Source: Flavisphingomonas formosensis
GTDB taxonomy: Bacteria; Pseudomonadota; Alphaproteobacteria; Sphingomonadales; Sphingomonadaceae
Direction: 5' to 3'
NCBI RefSeq assembly: GCF_009755815.1
Contig: NZ_WRPK01000002.1
Span: forward strand, 62,001-126,000
DNA: 64,000 nucleotides
Positions 9,196-16,967 of the stretch are shown piece by piece. The translations under genes were made by a program, and so were the position numbers. Below the pieces are notes generated by a model. The model had not been told where the DNA came from. It saw only the letters and a list, made by a program, of their open reading frames with translations, and searched no databases. The number at the start of each line of letters is the position of its first letter. The stretch's first letter is position 1.

Positions 9196-9215
9196 ATGCT
9201 GTATTAGGACAGCAT
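9196..9215. promoter_or_regulatory. Palindromic operator in front of gntR
   Basis: ATGCTGT (9196-9202) and ACAGCAT (9209-9215) form a perfect 7-bp inverted repeat separated by 6 bases. It lies 9 bases before the GntR start codon. GntR proteins of the YtrA type usually bind such a palindrome in their own promoter, so autoregulation is inferred. Confidence 0.55.
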
Positions 9216-9223
9216 ATCACCTG

Positions 9224-9574
9224 ATGATCAACGACGACCGCCCCGTCTATCTGCGCCTGCGCGACGAAATCGCCTACGCGATCCTGGAGGGCCGCTACGG
9301 CAGCGGCGATCCGCTGCCGTCTGTCCGCGCCTTCGCCGCCGAGCATCGCGCCAATCCGCTGACCGTCGCCAAGGCCTATCAGAGCTTCCAGGAGGACGGC
9401 CTGGTCGTCGTGCGCCGCGGAGTCGGCATGTTCGTGGCGGACGGCGCGGTCGAAAAGCTGCGCGCCGCCGAGCGGGAGGTGTTCCTGCGCGACCACTGGC
9501 CCCGCATCGCCGCCCATATGCGCCGCCTGGCGCTCGATCCGGCCGACCTCATCGAGCGCGAAAAGGCGCTGTAA
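9224..9574 (+). CDS. GntR family transcriptional regulator (short, YtrA-like)
   Basis: The 116-residue protein consists of an N-terminal winged helix and a short helical tail. It opens with DRPVYLRLRDEIAYAILEGRYGSGDPLPSVRAFA, the classic GntR start, with the recognition helix in NPLTVAKAYQSFQEDG and the wing at VRRGVGMFV. The C-terminal part (about residues 75-116) is too small for a FadR or HutC effector domain, which fits the YtrA subfamily. YtrA regulators usually sit beside ABC transporters; none is here, so the target may be its own promoter or the nitroreductase unit. ATG 9224 was chosen because the palindrome precedes it. Confidence 0.88.
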   Translation: MINDDRPVYLRLRDEIAYAILEGRYGSGDPLPSVRAFAAEHRANPLTVAKAYQSFQEDGLVVVRRGVGMFVADGAVEKLRAAEREVFLRDHWPRIAAHMRRLALDPADLIEREKAL

Positions 9575-9581
9575 GGGCGAG

Positions 9582-9610
9582 AGCTTCCGCTGGGATGACG
9601 AAGAAGAAAG
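9582..9610. repeat. Copy of the CGTCAYCCCAGCGGA repeat (minus orientation)
   Basis: Read on the minus strand this gives TTTCTTCTTCGTCATCCCAG followed by CGGAAGC. It matches 30331-30356 (TTTCTTCTTCGTCACCCCAG then CGGACGC) almost base for base, and shares its core with 4200-4225. It lies between the convergent gntR and SDR stops. Confidence 0.55.
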
Positions 9611-9650
9611 CTCCAAATCAACTCCATCTGTCTTCTGTGCTCGATCAGCC

Positions 9651-10415
9651 TCAGCTGCGCGTGATCGAGGCGCCACCGTCGATCAGCGAAGCCGTGCCCG
9701 TCACGAAGCTCGCATCGTCCGACGCAAGATAGAGCACGGTACGGGCCACTTCCTCCGGCCGGGCGACGCGCTTCAGCGCATGCAGGCCGGTGATGAACGC
9801 CTGCTTGTCGGCGGTGTCGTTCATTTCGCGATACATGTCGGTGTCGACCGCGCCGGGCAGGATCGCGTTCACCCGGATATTGCGATCGCCATATTCGGCG
9901 GCCAGGGCCTGGGTCAGGCCGATCAGGCCGGACTTGCTCGCGGCGTAGGCGGCGACGCCCGGGAAGGAGAAGCTGTAGCCGACGAAGGTCGAGGTGAAGA
10001 TCACCGAGCCGCCGCCATGGCGCGCCATTTCCGCAATCTGGTGTTTGGCGCCGAGGAAGGATGCGGTGAGGTTGATCGCCAGCGTATCGCTGAAGCCGGC
10101 TTCCGAAACCTCGCTGCTCGGCCCGCCCTCGCCGAGCGTACCGGCATTGTTGAACGCGATGTCGAGCGTGCCGAAGTGCCGCACCGCGGTCTCGACCAGC
10201 GCGCGCTGATACTCTTCCGAGCGCACATCGCCTGCCAGCGCCACGGCACGGCCGCCCGCGGCCTCGATTTCGGCGACGAGACTGTCGAGCTCGCCCTGGC
10301 GGCGTGCGCCGACGACGAGGCTGGCCCCTTCCTGCGCGAACAGAAGCGCTGTCGCGCGGCCGATGCCGGCGCTGGCGCCAGTGATGATCGCAACCTTGTT
10401 GTGAAGACGATCCAT
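9651..10415 (-). CDS. Short-chain dehydrogenase/reductase (SDR)
   Basis: The 254-residue classical SDR is a cytosolic NAD(P)H oxidoreductase. The cofactor motif TGASAGIGRA lies at residues 13-22, followed by VVGARRQGELD, whose Arg after the second strand favours NADPH. NNAG occurs near residue 90. The catalytic residues are Ser in FTSTFVGYS and the Tyr-Lys pair in YAASKSG. PGAVDTDM follows the active site, and the C-terminal LASDDASFVTG/IDGGAS is typical. The substrate is unknown. It is divergent from a LysR gene with a 118-base shared promoter region, which suggests control by that regulator. Confidence 0.9.
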   Translation of the reverse strand: MDRLHNKVAIITGASAGIGRATALLFAQEGASLVVGARRQGELDSLVAEIEAAGGRAVALAGDVRSEEYQRALVETAVRHFGTLDIAFNNAGTLGEGGPSSEVSEAGFSDTLAINLTASFLGAKHQIAEMARHGGGSVIFTSTFVGYSFSFPGVAAYAASKSGLIGLTQALAAEYGDRNIRVNAILPGAVDTDMYREMNDTADKQAFITGLHALKRVARPEEVARTVLYLASDDASFVTGTASLIDGGASITRS

Positions 10416-10500
10416 GATCCTGATCCTTGCTTGCGAAGGGCGTCGATCGCCGTTCGATGCGCAATGGATGGTGCTTTTCGATCGTTCGGGCTAGTCACCC

Positions 10501-10531
10501 AATTCGGGAATTATATTTCGGATTTACCGAA
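10501..10531. promoter_or_regulatory. Two adjacent palindromes, probable LysR operator
   Basis: AATTC-GG-GAATT (10501-10512) and TTCGG-ATTTA-CCGAA (10517-10531) are both perfect palindromes. The second fits the T-N11-A pattern of LysR-type boxes and ends two bases before the LysR start codon, where binding would block translation initiation or the promoter. The region also serves the divergent SDR gene. Confidence 0.55.
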
Positions 10532-10533
10532 CG

Positions 10534-11433
10534 ATGTTCAAGCTCGAGGGAGTGGCCGCCTTCGTCGCCACGGTAGAAGGCGGTTCGATCAGCGAGGCGG
10601 CACGCAGGCTGCGGCTTTCCAAATCGGTCGTCAGCGAAAGACTGGCCGAGCTCGAGCGCGCGCTCGGTACCACGCTGCTCCACCGTACGACGCGCCGGCT
10701 GAGCCTCACCGAGGATGGCGCCACCTTCCTGAAACGCGCCCGTCTGATCGGTCACGAGGTCGAGCAGGCGACGACCGAGCTGGCCGAACGCCGGGGCACG
10801 CTGTCCGGCCCGCTGCGCATCGCCGCACCCGTCACCTTCGGCCGGCTCCATCTCGGGCCGGCCCTCTATCCCTTCCTCGCCGAACATCCCGCGATCGAGC
10901 TGACGCTGGATATGGACGATCGCCGCGTGGATGCCGTGGCGGGCGGCTATGACGCGATCATCCGCAACGGTCCGATCGCGGACAGCCGCCTGATCGTCTG
11001 GACGCTCGCCGCCAGCCGGCGCCTGCTCGTCGCCTCGCCCGTCTATCTCGAACGCAGCGGCACGCCGCGCAGCATTGCCGAGCTGGAGGCGCATCGCGGC
11101 GTCTTCTACACCAATCGCGGCCTTGCCGACTGGCGGTTCCAGACCGCCGATGGTCCGGTGCTGGTCCGCGCCAGGCTCGCGCTCGGCGTGAACAACGGGG
11201 ATATGATGCGCGACGCCGCCATAGCCGGGCTGGGACTCGCCCTGCTTCCCGCGTTCGTCGCCGGGCCGGCCATTCGCGGCGGCGATCTCGTCGAAGTGCC
11301 GCTGGACGCCAGCCCCGAAGGGGAATTTCTCTACATGGCCCATGCTCACGGCCGCAGCCCGCCGGCGAAGCTGCGCGCGCTGGCCGAGCATCTGAAGCGG
11401 CGCTTCGGCGATCCGCCTTATTGGGAGGTTTAG
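10534..11433 (+). CDS. LysR family transcriptional regulator
   Basis: The 299-residue regulator carries an N-terminal winged helix (MFKLEGVAAFVATVEGGSIS then EAARRLRLSKSVVSERLAEL, residues 1-40). The effector-binding domain follows from about residue 90 (SGPLRIAAPVTFGRLHLGPA). Starting with MFKLEG and containing LLHRTTRRLSLTEDG, it resembles the CrgA/AaeR-like LTTR subgroup. It is divergent from the SDR gene, the standard layout for an LTTR and its target. No clear ribosome site precedes the ATG; instead the palindrome at 10517-10531 covers that position. Confidence 0.92.
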   Translation: MFKLEGVAAFVATVEGGSISEAARRLRLSKSVVSERLAELERALGTTLLHRTTRRLSLTEDGATFLKRARLIGHEVEQATTELAERRGTLSGPLRIAAPVTFGRLHLGPALYPFLAEHPAIELTLDMDDRRVDAVAGGYDAIIRNGPIADSRLIVWTLAASRRLLVASPVYLERSGTPRSIAELEAHRGVFYTNRGLADWRFQTADGPVLVRARLALGVNNGDMMRDAAIAGLGLALLPAFVAGPAIRGGDLVEVPLDASPEGEFLYMAHAHGRSPPAKLRALAEHLKRRFGDPPYWEV

Positions 11434-11465
11434 GGTATCTGGGCCGGATGCCCTGCGCACCGGCA

Positions 11466-11481
11466 GGCTGAACGGTCAGCC
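11466..11481. terminator. Short stem-loop between convergent lysR and pilZ genes
   Basis: GGCTGA-acgg-TCAGCC is a perfect 6-bp stem with a 4-base loop in the gap between two convergent stops, overlapping the PilZ stop codon. It has no T tract, so termination is a weak inference. Confidence 0.3.
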
Positions 11482-11829
11482 CGCCTGGGCGTGCGCGATC
11501 GCCACGATGCGGTCGAACACCGCAATATGCAGCGGCTGCATGAATTCGCAGCCGATATGCACGTTGCTGGTCCAGGCGACGCGCGTCAGGATCGCGTCGA
11601 GGCCGGGCAGCTTGAGCCAGAGCTGCGTGCCCGTGTGGAACACCGAGGCCGTTTCGGCGCGAAAGCCGATCGTCGAGATATCGACGATGGTGACGTCTCC
11701 CGCCCGGCCGCCCCGCCGGCGCAGGCTCGCGACGAAACGCACCTCCGCGCGCGCCGCGCGGCGGATTTCCGGGGGCTGCGAACTGCCCGATCCGCTGCCG
11801 GGTCGGGACAGATCAGCGGCATGATCCAT
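11476..11829 (-). CDS. PilZ domain protein, candidate cyclic-di-GMP receptor
   Basis: A small soluble protein made almost wholly of one PilZ domain. It has the Arg-rich start RRAARAEVRF and the DISTIGFRAE strand, matching the RxxxR and (D/N)xSxxG motifs that hold cyclic-di-GMP. Such proteins relay c-di-GMP levels to motility, polysaccharide or cell-cycle targets. ATG 11829 (GGAGCC upstream) gives 117 residues. An in-frame ATG at 11862 with AAGGCGAG upstream adds 11 residues and is equally possible. It is monocistronic and divergent from the lipoprotein gene. Confidence 0.85.
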   Translation of the reverse strand: MDHAADLSRPGSGSGSSQPPEIRRAARAEVRFVASLRRRGGRAGDVTIVDISTIGFRAETASVFHTGTQLWLKLPGLDAILTRVAWTSNVHIGCEFMQPLHIAVFDRIVAIAHAQAG

Positions 11830-11913
11830 CGATAGGCTCCGTGATCGCGCGCATTCTACCATCTCGCCTTATCCTGCGATCAGGCTAAGCAAGCGTAAAC
11901 GGCTCGGGAGTTC

Positions 11914-12174
11914 ATGATGAATGCAAGATCCTGGTGTGCGCCCATCGCCCTGCTGCTGGCCGCCGGATGCGGGTCCGACGGCAGCAAGCAGGCGAATGAC
12001 GACGCAGCCCAGCAGGTCTATTATCAGATCGCCGCGCAGATGCGTGCGCAGAACGCGAAGATCCTGGCTCTGGAGGTGAAGGTCGCCGATCTTCAGGCCC
12101 GGCTCGATGCCCAGGAGAAGACCACCGACGAGATGCTCGGCAAGCAGACCCTGTTCAGGCCGACTCAGCCCTGA
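11914..12174 (+). CDS. Small predicted lipoprotein with a coiled coil
   Basis: The 86-residue protein has a lipoprotein signal peptide: MMNARSW, a hydrophobic core, and the lipobox LAAGC that puts the lipidated Cys at about residue 19. After a short Ser/Asn linker comes a helical heptad-like stretch (AAQMRAQNAKILALEVKVADL then QARLDAQEK), likely a coiled coil. I do not recognise a named family. Its stop is directly adjacent to the stop of the convergent gene at 12175, with no bases between. Confidence 0.75.
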   Translation: MMNARSWCAPIALLLAAGCGSDGSKQANDDAAQQVYYQIAAQMRAQNAKILALEVKVADLQARLDAQEKTTDEMLGKQTLFRPTQP

Positions 12175-12453
12175 TCAGCGCAGGCCGAACTGAGCGATGC
12201 GCATCGCCTCTTCCGGATAGGCGTCCACCGGATGGCCGCCATAGGTGCCGAAGATGCGGCCATCGGCCACCGTCAGGTCGAACTGCTCGCCCGTCGCGAT
12301 ATTGCGGCCGCGCAGCAGCACCGCCCCTCCCTGATCGCTGCGCTGCACGATATAGCGGACCCCGTCCGCCACATAGGCACGCGGCGCCTGTGCGGCCGAA
12401 GCGGCCACCGGCAGGGAAGCAAGCAGAACAGCAGCGAAAAGCGACTTGACCAT
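12175..12453 (-). CDS. Small exported hypothetical protein
   Basis: The ATG at 12453 (AACGGGATTT upstream) gives 92 residues with a clear Sec signal peptide, MVKSLFAAVLLASLPVAASA, cut after residue 20. The mature part (about 72 residues) is rich in beta-type segments such as GVRYIVQRSDQGGAVLLRGR and EQFDLTVADGRIFGTYGG. No family is recognised and no cysteines are present in the mature part. It lies convergent to and abutting the small lipoprotein gene, and upstream of the divergent hom gene. Confidence 0.72.
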   Translation of the reverse strand: MVKSLFAAVLLASLPVAASAAQAPRAYVADGVRYIVQRSDQGGAVLLRGRNIATGEQFDLTVADGRIFGTYGGHPVDAYPEEAMRIAQFGLR

Positions 12454-12681
12454 AAATCCCGTTACCTTGCCGGCGCATATCTCTTGGCAACCGGTCGCAG
12501 GCGCATATGGGAAAGCAATGTTGCATTGCAACAGGCGATCGATGGCAAAAAACAACCGTTACAGATGCAATGATTGCAATCGGCACGATCGGCCTCACCC
12601 GGGGTGAAGCGTAATTCGCCACAGGGCTGGCGCTCGGCCCGGCCGCTGGCTAGGAGGCGGCGGCATGATATGGGGAATGGA

Positions 12682-13971
12682 ATGACGCAGCCGTTGCGCA
12701 TCGCGCTCGCCGGGCTCGGCACCGTCGGCGCGGGAGTGGTGAAACTTCTCGACACCAACCGGGCGCTGATCGAGCGCCGTGCCGGCCGTCCGATCGAGAT
12801 CATCGCCGTCTCGGCCCGCGACCGCACGCGCGACCGGGGCGTCGACCTCGCCCGTTTCGACTGGGTGGACGACGCCACCGCCCTCGCCCAGCGCGACGAT
12901 GTCGACGTGGTGGTGGAGCTGATGGGCGGCGCGGACGGCCCCGCCCTCGTCCTCGCCCGCGCGACGCTCGCCGCCAACAAGGCGTTCGTCACCGCCAACA
13001 AGGCAATGATCGCGCATCACGGGCTGGAGCTCGCCACCGCTGCCGAAAATGCGGATGCCGCGCTGAAATATGAGGCCGCGGTCGCCGGCGGCATCCCGGT
13101 GATCAAGGGGCTGCGCGAAGGCGCGGCCGCCAACGAGATCGGCCGCGTCTACGGCATCCTCAACGGCACCTGCAATTACATCCTCACCACGATGGAGAAG
13201 GAGGGGCGCGACTTCGCCGAGGTGCTCGCCGAGGCGCAGGCGCTCGGCTATGCCGAAGCCGATCCCAGCTTCGACATCGACGGCATCGACGCCGCGCACA
13301 AGCTCTCGATCCTCGCCAGCCTCGCCTTCGGCACCCAGGTCAACTTCGCCGGGGTCGCGATCACCGGCATCCGCCACGTCATCGCCGCGGACATCGCCGA
13401 AGCGCAGGCGCTCGGCTATCGCGTCCGCCTGGTCGGCGTCGGCGAGGCCAATTCCAAGGGACTGTTCCAGCGCGTCCACCCTTGCCTGGTCCCGCTCGGC
13501 AACCCGCTCGCCCACGTCTCGGGCTCGCTCAACGCGGTAGTGGCCGAGGGCAATTTCGTCGGCCGCCTCTTCTTCGAGGGGCGGGGTGCCGGCGAGGGGC
13601 CGACCGCCAGCGCGGTGGTCGCCGACCTGATCGACATTGCCCGCGGCGAATATGGGCCTGCCTTCGCCATGCCCGTCGCCAGCCTCGCGCAGCTGCCACC
13701 CGCTGAGGCCGGCCAGCGCCGCGGACGCGCCTATCTGCGCTTTACCGTCGCCGACCGCCCCGGCGTCCTCGCCGAGATCACCGCGGCTATGCGCGACGCC
13801 GGCGTCTCGATCGAGAGCATGATCCAGCGCGGCGCCTCGGCCGACGGCGTGATCCTGGTGATGGTGACGCATGAAGGCCCGGAGCGCGCGGTGACCGATG
13901 CGCTGGAGCGGCTGGACGGGTCGCAAAGCATACTCTCCAAACCGATGCTGATGCATATCGTCGACGCGTGA
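12682..13971 (+). CDS. hom: Homoserine dehydrogenase
   Basis: Homoserine dehydrogenase reduces aspartate semialdehyde to homoserine, at the branch to threonine, methionine and isoleucine. From ATG 12682 it is 429 residues with three parts: an NAD(P) fold (LAGLGTVGAGVVKLL), the catalytic region (GIPVIKGLREGAAANEIGRV, ILNGTCNYILTTM, then EADPSFDIDGIDAAHKLSIL), and a C-terminal ACT domain (RFTVADRPGVLAEITAAMRD) for feedback control. A Met codon at 12670 is an alternative start. glpX follows 80 bases on, a conserved alphaproteobacterial order. Confidence 0.95.
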   Translation: MTQPLRIALAGLGTVGAGVVKLLDTNRALIERRAGRPIEIIAVSARDRTRDRGVDLARFDWVDDATALAQRDDVDVVVELMGGADGPALVLARATLAANKAFVTANKAMIAHHGLELATAAENADAALKYEAAVAGGIPVIKGLREGAAANEIGRVYGILNGTCNYILTTMEKEGRDFAEVLAEAQALGYAEADPSFDIDGIDAAHKLSILASLAFGTQVNFAGVAITGIRHVIAADIAEAQALGYRVRLVGVGEANSKGLFQRVHPCLVPLGNPLAHVSGSLNAVVAEGNFVGRLFFEGRGAGEGPTASAVVADLIDIARGEYGPAFAMPVASLAQLPPAEAGQRRGRAYLRFTVADRPGVLAEITAAMRDAGVSIESMIQRGASADGVILVMVTHEGPERAVTDALERLDGSQSILSKPMLMHIVDA

Positions 13972-14051
13972 AACCGTAACGTCAGGACGATCTCGACAAT
14001 GTAACGGCGCTCGCTTATCGCCCATTCGACTTAGCAAGGGGACGGCAATCC

Positions 14052-15017
14052 ATGGTGAAGGCAAGCAAGGCGCTCGATCGCGTTCTCGTTCTGGAGATGG
14101 TCCGGGTGACCGAAGCTGCAGCCATCGCCGCTTCCACCCTCATCGGCCGCGGTAATGAAAAGGCGGCCGACCATGCCGCCGTCGAAGCAATGCGCGCCGC
14201 CTTCAACGAACTCGAATTCGATGGCACGGTGGTGATCGGCGAAGGCGAGCGCGACGAGGCGCCGATGCTGTACATCGGCGAGAAGGTGGGCACCGGCAAA
14301 GGTCCCAAGATCGACATTGCGCTCGATCCGCTGGAAGGCACCACCATCACCGCCAAGGCCGGCCCCAACGCGCTCGCGGTGCTCGCCATCGCCGAGCAGG
14401 GCGGCCTGCTCAACGCGCCGGACGTCTATATGGACAAGCTGGCGATCGGCCCGGGCTATGAGGAAGGCACCGTCGGTCTCGACAAGACGCCGACCGAGAA
14501 TGTGAAGGCGCTCGCCAAGGCCAAGGGTGTGCAACCCCATGAGATCATCGCCTGCGTGCTGGACCGCCCCCGCCACGAAAAGCTGATCGCCGAGCTGCGC
14601 GAGATCGGCTGCGGCATCATGCTGATCCCGGACGGCGACGTCGCCGGCGTCATCGCAGTCACCGATCCGGATACGACGGTGGACATCTACATGGGCTCGG
14701 GCGGCGCTCCTGAGGGTGTGCTTGCGGCGGCCGCGCTGAGCTGCGTCGGCGGCCAGTTCCAGGGCCGGCTGCTATTCCGCAACGACGACGAGAAGGCCCG
14801 TGCCAAGCGCTGGGGCGTCACCGATCTCGATCGCATCTATCATCTTCGTGATCTGGTGAAGGGCGACGCCATCTTCGCCGCCACCGGCGTCACCGACGGC
14901 TCGCTGCTCGAAGGCGTAAAGCGCCGCAAGGGCGGCTGCATCACCACCGAGAGCGTGGTCATGCGCGCCAGCACCGGCACGGTGCGCTGGGTTAAGGGCG
15001 AGCACCACCCCGGCTGA
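14052..15017 (+). CDS. glpX: Class II fructose-1,6-bisphosphatase
   Basis: GlpX hydrolyses fructose-1,6-bisphosphate in gluconeogenesis. The 321-residue protein has the metal-binding motifs VVIGEGERDEAPML and IALDPLEGTT near residues 57-100. IPDGDVAGVI and the GSGGAPEGVLAAAAL stretch near residue 220 are GlpX hallmarks. It lies after hom on the same strand, as in many alphaproteobacteria, where recJ normally comes next; here recJ is 7.3 kb further on. Confidence 0.96.
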   Translation: MVKASKALDRVLVLEMVRVTEAAAIAASTLIGRGNEKAADHAAVEAMRAAFNELEFDGTVVIGEGERDEAPMLYIGEKVGTGKGPKIDIALDPLEGTTITAKAGPNALAVLAIAEQGGLLNAPDVYMDKLAIGPGYEEGTVGLDKTPTENVKALAKAKGVQPHEIIACVLDRPRHEKLIAELREIGCGIMLIPDGDVAGVIAVTDPDTTVDIYMGSGGAPEGVLAAAALSCVGGQFQGRLLFRNDDEKARAKRWGVTDLDRIYHLRDLVKGDAIFAATGVTDGSLLEGVKRRKGGCITTESVVMRASTGTVRWVKGEHHPG

Positions 15018-15028
15018 TCCGGCGGGGG

Positions 15029-15046
15029 CGGGGCGGCGGCGCCCCG
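15029..15046. terminator. GC-rich stem-loop after glpX
   Basis: CGGGGCG-GCGG-CGCCCCG is a perfect 7-bp stem with a 4-base loop, 12 bases after the glpX stop. It is followed only by TCCTTCG rather than a T run. It is a likely end point for the hom-glpX transcripts. Confidence 0.55.
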
Positions 15047-15128
15047 TCCTTCGCCGCGATGCACGCCAGACGGCTTTGCGATGCCCGGTTAGCCAGAGGT
15101 TCAGCCTCGACCGACTAGCGGATGCAGC

Positions 15129-15413
15129 GTGGTCCGCAATTCCCATATCCTCAACGCCGCGTCGAATCTGCTCGGCATCGCCCTGCTGATCATCACCGGC
15201 ATACACATCACCAACCAGTCGCAGCGCTCGATCGCCGACGAGATCGCTTGGGCGGCTGCGGTGTGCTTCGGCCTCAGCTGTCTCCTCTCCTACCTGTCGA
15301 TCCGCAAGGAAGAGGAGAATTCCCGCGCCGAAGACTGGGCGGACCGCATCTTCCTGTGCGGCCTTGCGACCTTGTTCGTGGCCGTACTCGTGCTCGCCCG
15401 CCCGTTCCTCTAA
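15129..15413 (+). CDS. Small membrane protein with three predicted helices
   Basis: The GTG start gives 94 residues. Hydrophobic segments lie at about residues 11-27 (SNLLGIALLIITGIHIT), 41-60 (AWAAAVCFGLSCLLSYLSI) and 75-92 (IFLCGLATLFVAVLVLA). A charged loop KEEENSRAEDWAD separates the last two. No family is recognised, and no strong ribosome site precedes the start. It stands alone between the glpX terminator and the ECF41 promoter. Confidence 0.65.
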   Translation: MVRNSHILNAASNLLGIALLIITGIHITNQSQRSIADEIAWAAAVCFGLSCLLSYLSIRKEEENSRAEDWADRIFLCGLATLFVAVLVLARPFL

Positions 15414-15481
15414 TCGCGGGACCAATCGGCATCCCAAGCGGTCGCGAGAGAAGCGGCACGCACGGCTTTTTTCCGGCCGCA

Positions 15482-15508
15482 TGTCACACGCATCACGCCT
15501 TGCTCGTC
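15482..15508 (+). promoter_or_regulatory. ECF41-type sigma promoter
   Basis: TGTCACA (15482-15488), 16 bases, then CGTC (15505-15508). This is the -35/-10 pair I recall for the ECF41 sigma group. It lies 33 bases before the start codon of the carboxymuconolactone-decarboxylase-like gene, which is followed directly by an ECF41 gene. The sequence match is seen directly; recognition by the adjacent sigma factor is inferred. Confidence 0.8.
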
Positions 15509-15540
15509 ATGGCATCGGAACTCATGAAAGGAGCCCGACC

Positions 15541-16023
15541 ATGACTGCCAAGCTCGATCTTTTTGCCGCCGCGCCCCAGCTCATGAAAAGCTGGATGGGC
15601 ACATCGATGGCCATAGCCGCCAGCCTGGACGCTGCCCTCGTCGAACTGGTCAAGATCCGCGCCTCGCAGATCAACGGCTGCGCCAACTGCATCAACATGC
15701 ATACCGCCGAGGCGCGGGCGAAAGGCGAGACCGAGCAGCGCATCTACCTTCTCTCCGCGTGGCGCGACGCGCCCTGCTACACGGATCGCGAACGGGCCGC
15801 GCTGGGCTGGACCGAAGCATTGACGCGACTCTCGGAAAGCCATGGCCATGCGGCCGAACGGGAAAGCGCCTATGACGCGCTGAACGCCCATTTCACCGAG
15901 GAGGAGCAGGTGAAGCTCAGCCTGATGATCAACATCATCAATGGCTGGAATCGTCTCGCCGTGGGCTTCGGGCTGTGGATCGAACCCGCAGCGGCCAAGT
16001 CAGCGCAGAAGGCGGCCGCCTGA
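15541..16023 (+). CDS. Carboxymuconolactone decarboxylase/AhpD-like protein
   Basis: The 160-residue protein belongs to the AhpD/CMD fold. It carries the redox motif C47-A-N-C50-INM-H54 (CxxCxxxH), as in AhpD-type peroxidase partners, rather than a true decarboxylase site. An ideal ribosome site (AAAGGAG) precedes ATG 15541. Its stop shares one base with the start of the ECF41 gene (TGATG), so the two are coupled. ECF41 sigma factors are known to be paired with such genes of the carboxymuconolactone decarboxylase, oxidoreductase or epimerase types. It is likely the main target of that sigma factor, acting on an unknown oxidative or electrophilic substrate. Confidence 0.92.
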   Translation: MTAKLDLFAAAPQLMKSWMGTSMAIAASLDAALVELVKIRASQINGCANCINMHTAEARAKGETEQRIYLLSAWRDAPCYTDRERAALGWTEALTRLSESHGHAAERESAYDALNAHFTEEEQVKLSLMINIINGWNRLAVGFGLWIEPAAAKSAQKAAA

Positions 16024-16967
16024 TGGCGAGGGCGGCGCGGGAGACCGCAGACGCAGCGGCGTCCTTCGATCCGTTGCGTCCCCGTCTCATCCGTGTCGCC
16101 TATCGCATGCTCGGTTCGGTCGCGGATGCCGAGGATGCGGTGCAGGAGGCCTTCATCCGATGGATGAAGGCCGATCGCGCCGCGGTGCGCGAGCCCGAGG
16201 CTTTCCTGCGCCGCACGGTGACGCGGCTCTGCCTCGATCAACTCAAATCCGCGCGCCATCAGCGCGAAACCTATATCGGCCCCTGGCTGCCCGATCCGAT
16301 CGTCGAGACGGACGAGGAGGATGCGGACGAGGACGTGACCCTTCCGCTGATGCTGGCGCTGGAACGGCTTTCGCCGCTGGAGCGGGCCGCCTTCCTGCTG
16401 CACGACGTGTTCGGCCTCGCCTTCGACGAAGTGGCGGCGACGATCCGGCGCGATGCCGCCGCCTGCCGCCAGCTCGCCGCCCGCGCCCGCACCCATGTCC
16501 GCGAGGCGCGTCCACGTTTCCGGATCGAACGGCAACGCGGCCTCGCCATCGCCGAAGCCTTTTTCGCTGCATCGCGCAGCGGCGATATGAGCACGCTCGG
16601 CGCGATGCTCGCCGCGGATGTCAGCCTCCATTCGGATGGCGGCGGCAAGCGCCCTGCCGCTCCGCAGCCAATTTTCGGCCGCTCCTCGGTGATGAAGGTT
16701 CACAAGGGGCTGGCGGTACTGTTCGGCAAATATGGCTCGACCCTGATCCGCGTCGGCCTCATCAACGGCCTGCCCGGCTTCGTAACGCGCGAGTTCGATG
16801 GCGAGATCCAGACCACAGCGCTGGAAATCGAGGATGGCGAGGTCGTCGGAATCTATGTGATGCGCAATCCCGACAAGCTCCGCCACGTGAACGAACTGCT
16901 CGATCAGGCTGCATCGGCCGCCATGCCCATCGGCGATTCCGATCAAAGCCCCGGCTCACAGGGGTAG
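16023..16967 (+). CDS. ECF41 family RNA polymerase sigma factor (SigJ-like)
   Basis: The 314-residue extracytoplasmic-function sigma factor has region 2 near residues 18-80 (RVAYRMLGSVADAEDAVQEAF) and region 4 near residues 115-160 (LSPLERAAFLLHDVFGLAFD). A fused SnoaL/NTF2-like C-terminal domain follows from about residue 175. Three motifs I associate with ECF41 are present: WLPDP in the linker, DGGGK, and NPDKL near the C-terminus. In this group the C-terminal domain replaces a separate anti-sigma factor and tunes activity. No anti-sigma gene is adjacent, as expected. Start ATG 16023 overlaps the previous stop. Confidence 0.93.
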   Translation: MARAARETADAAASFDPLRPRLIRVAYRMLGSVADAEDAVQEAFIRWMKADRAAVREPEAFLRRTVTRLCLDQLKSARHQRETYIGPWLPDPIVETDEEDADEDVTLPLMLALERLSPLERAAFLLHDVFGLAFDEVAATIRRDAAACRQLAARARTHVREARPRFRIERQRGLAIAEAFFAASRSGDMSTLGAMLAADVSLHSDGGGKRPAAPQPIFGRSSVMKVHKGLAVLFGKYGSTLIRVGLINGLPGFVTREFDGEIQTTALEIEDGEVVGIYVMRNPDKLRHVNELLDQAASAAMPIGDSDQSPGSQG

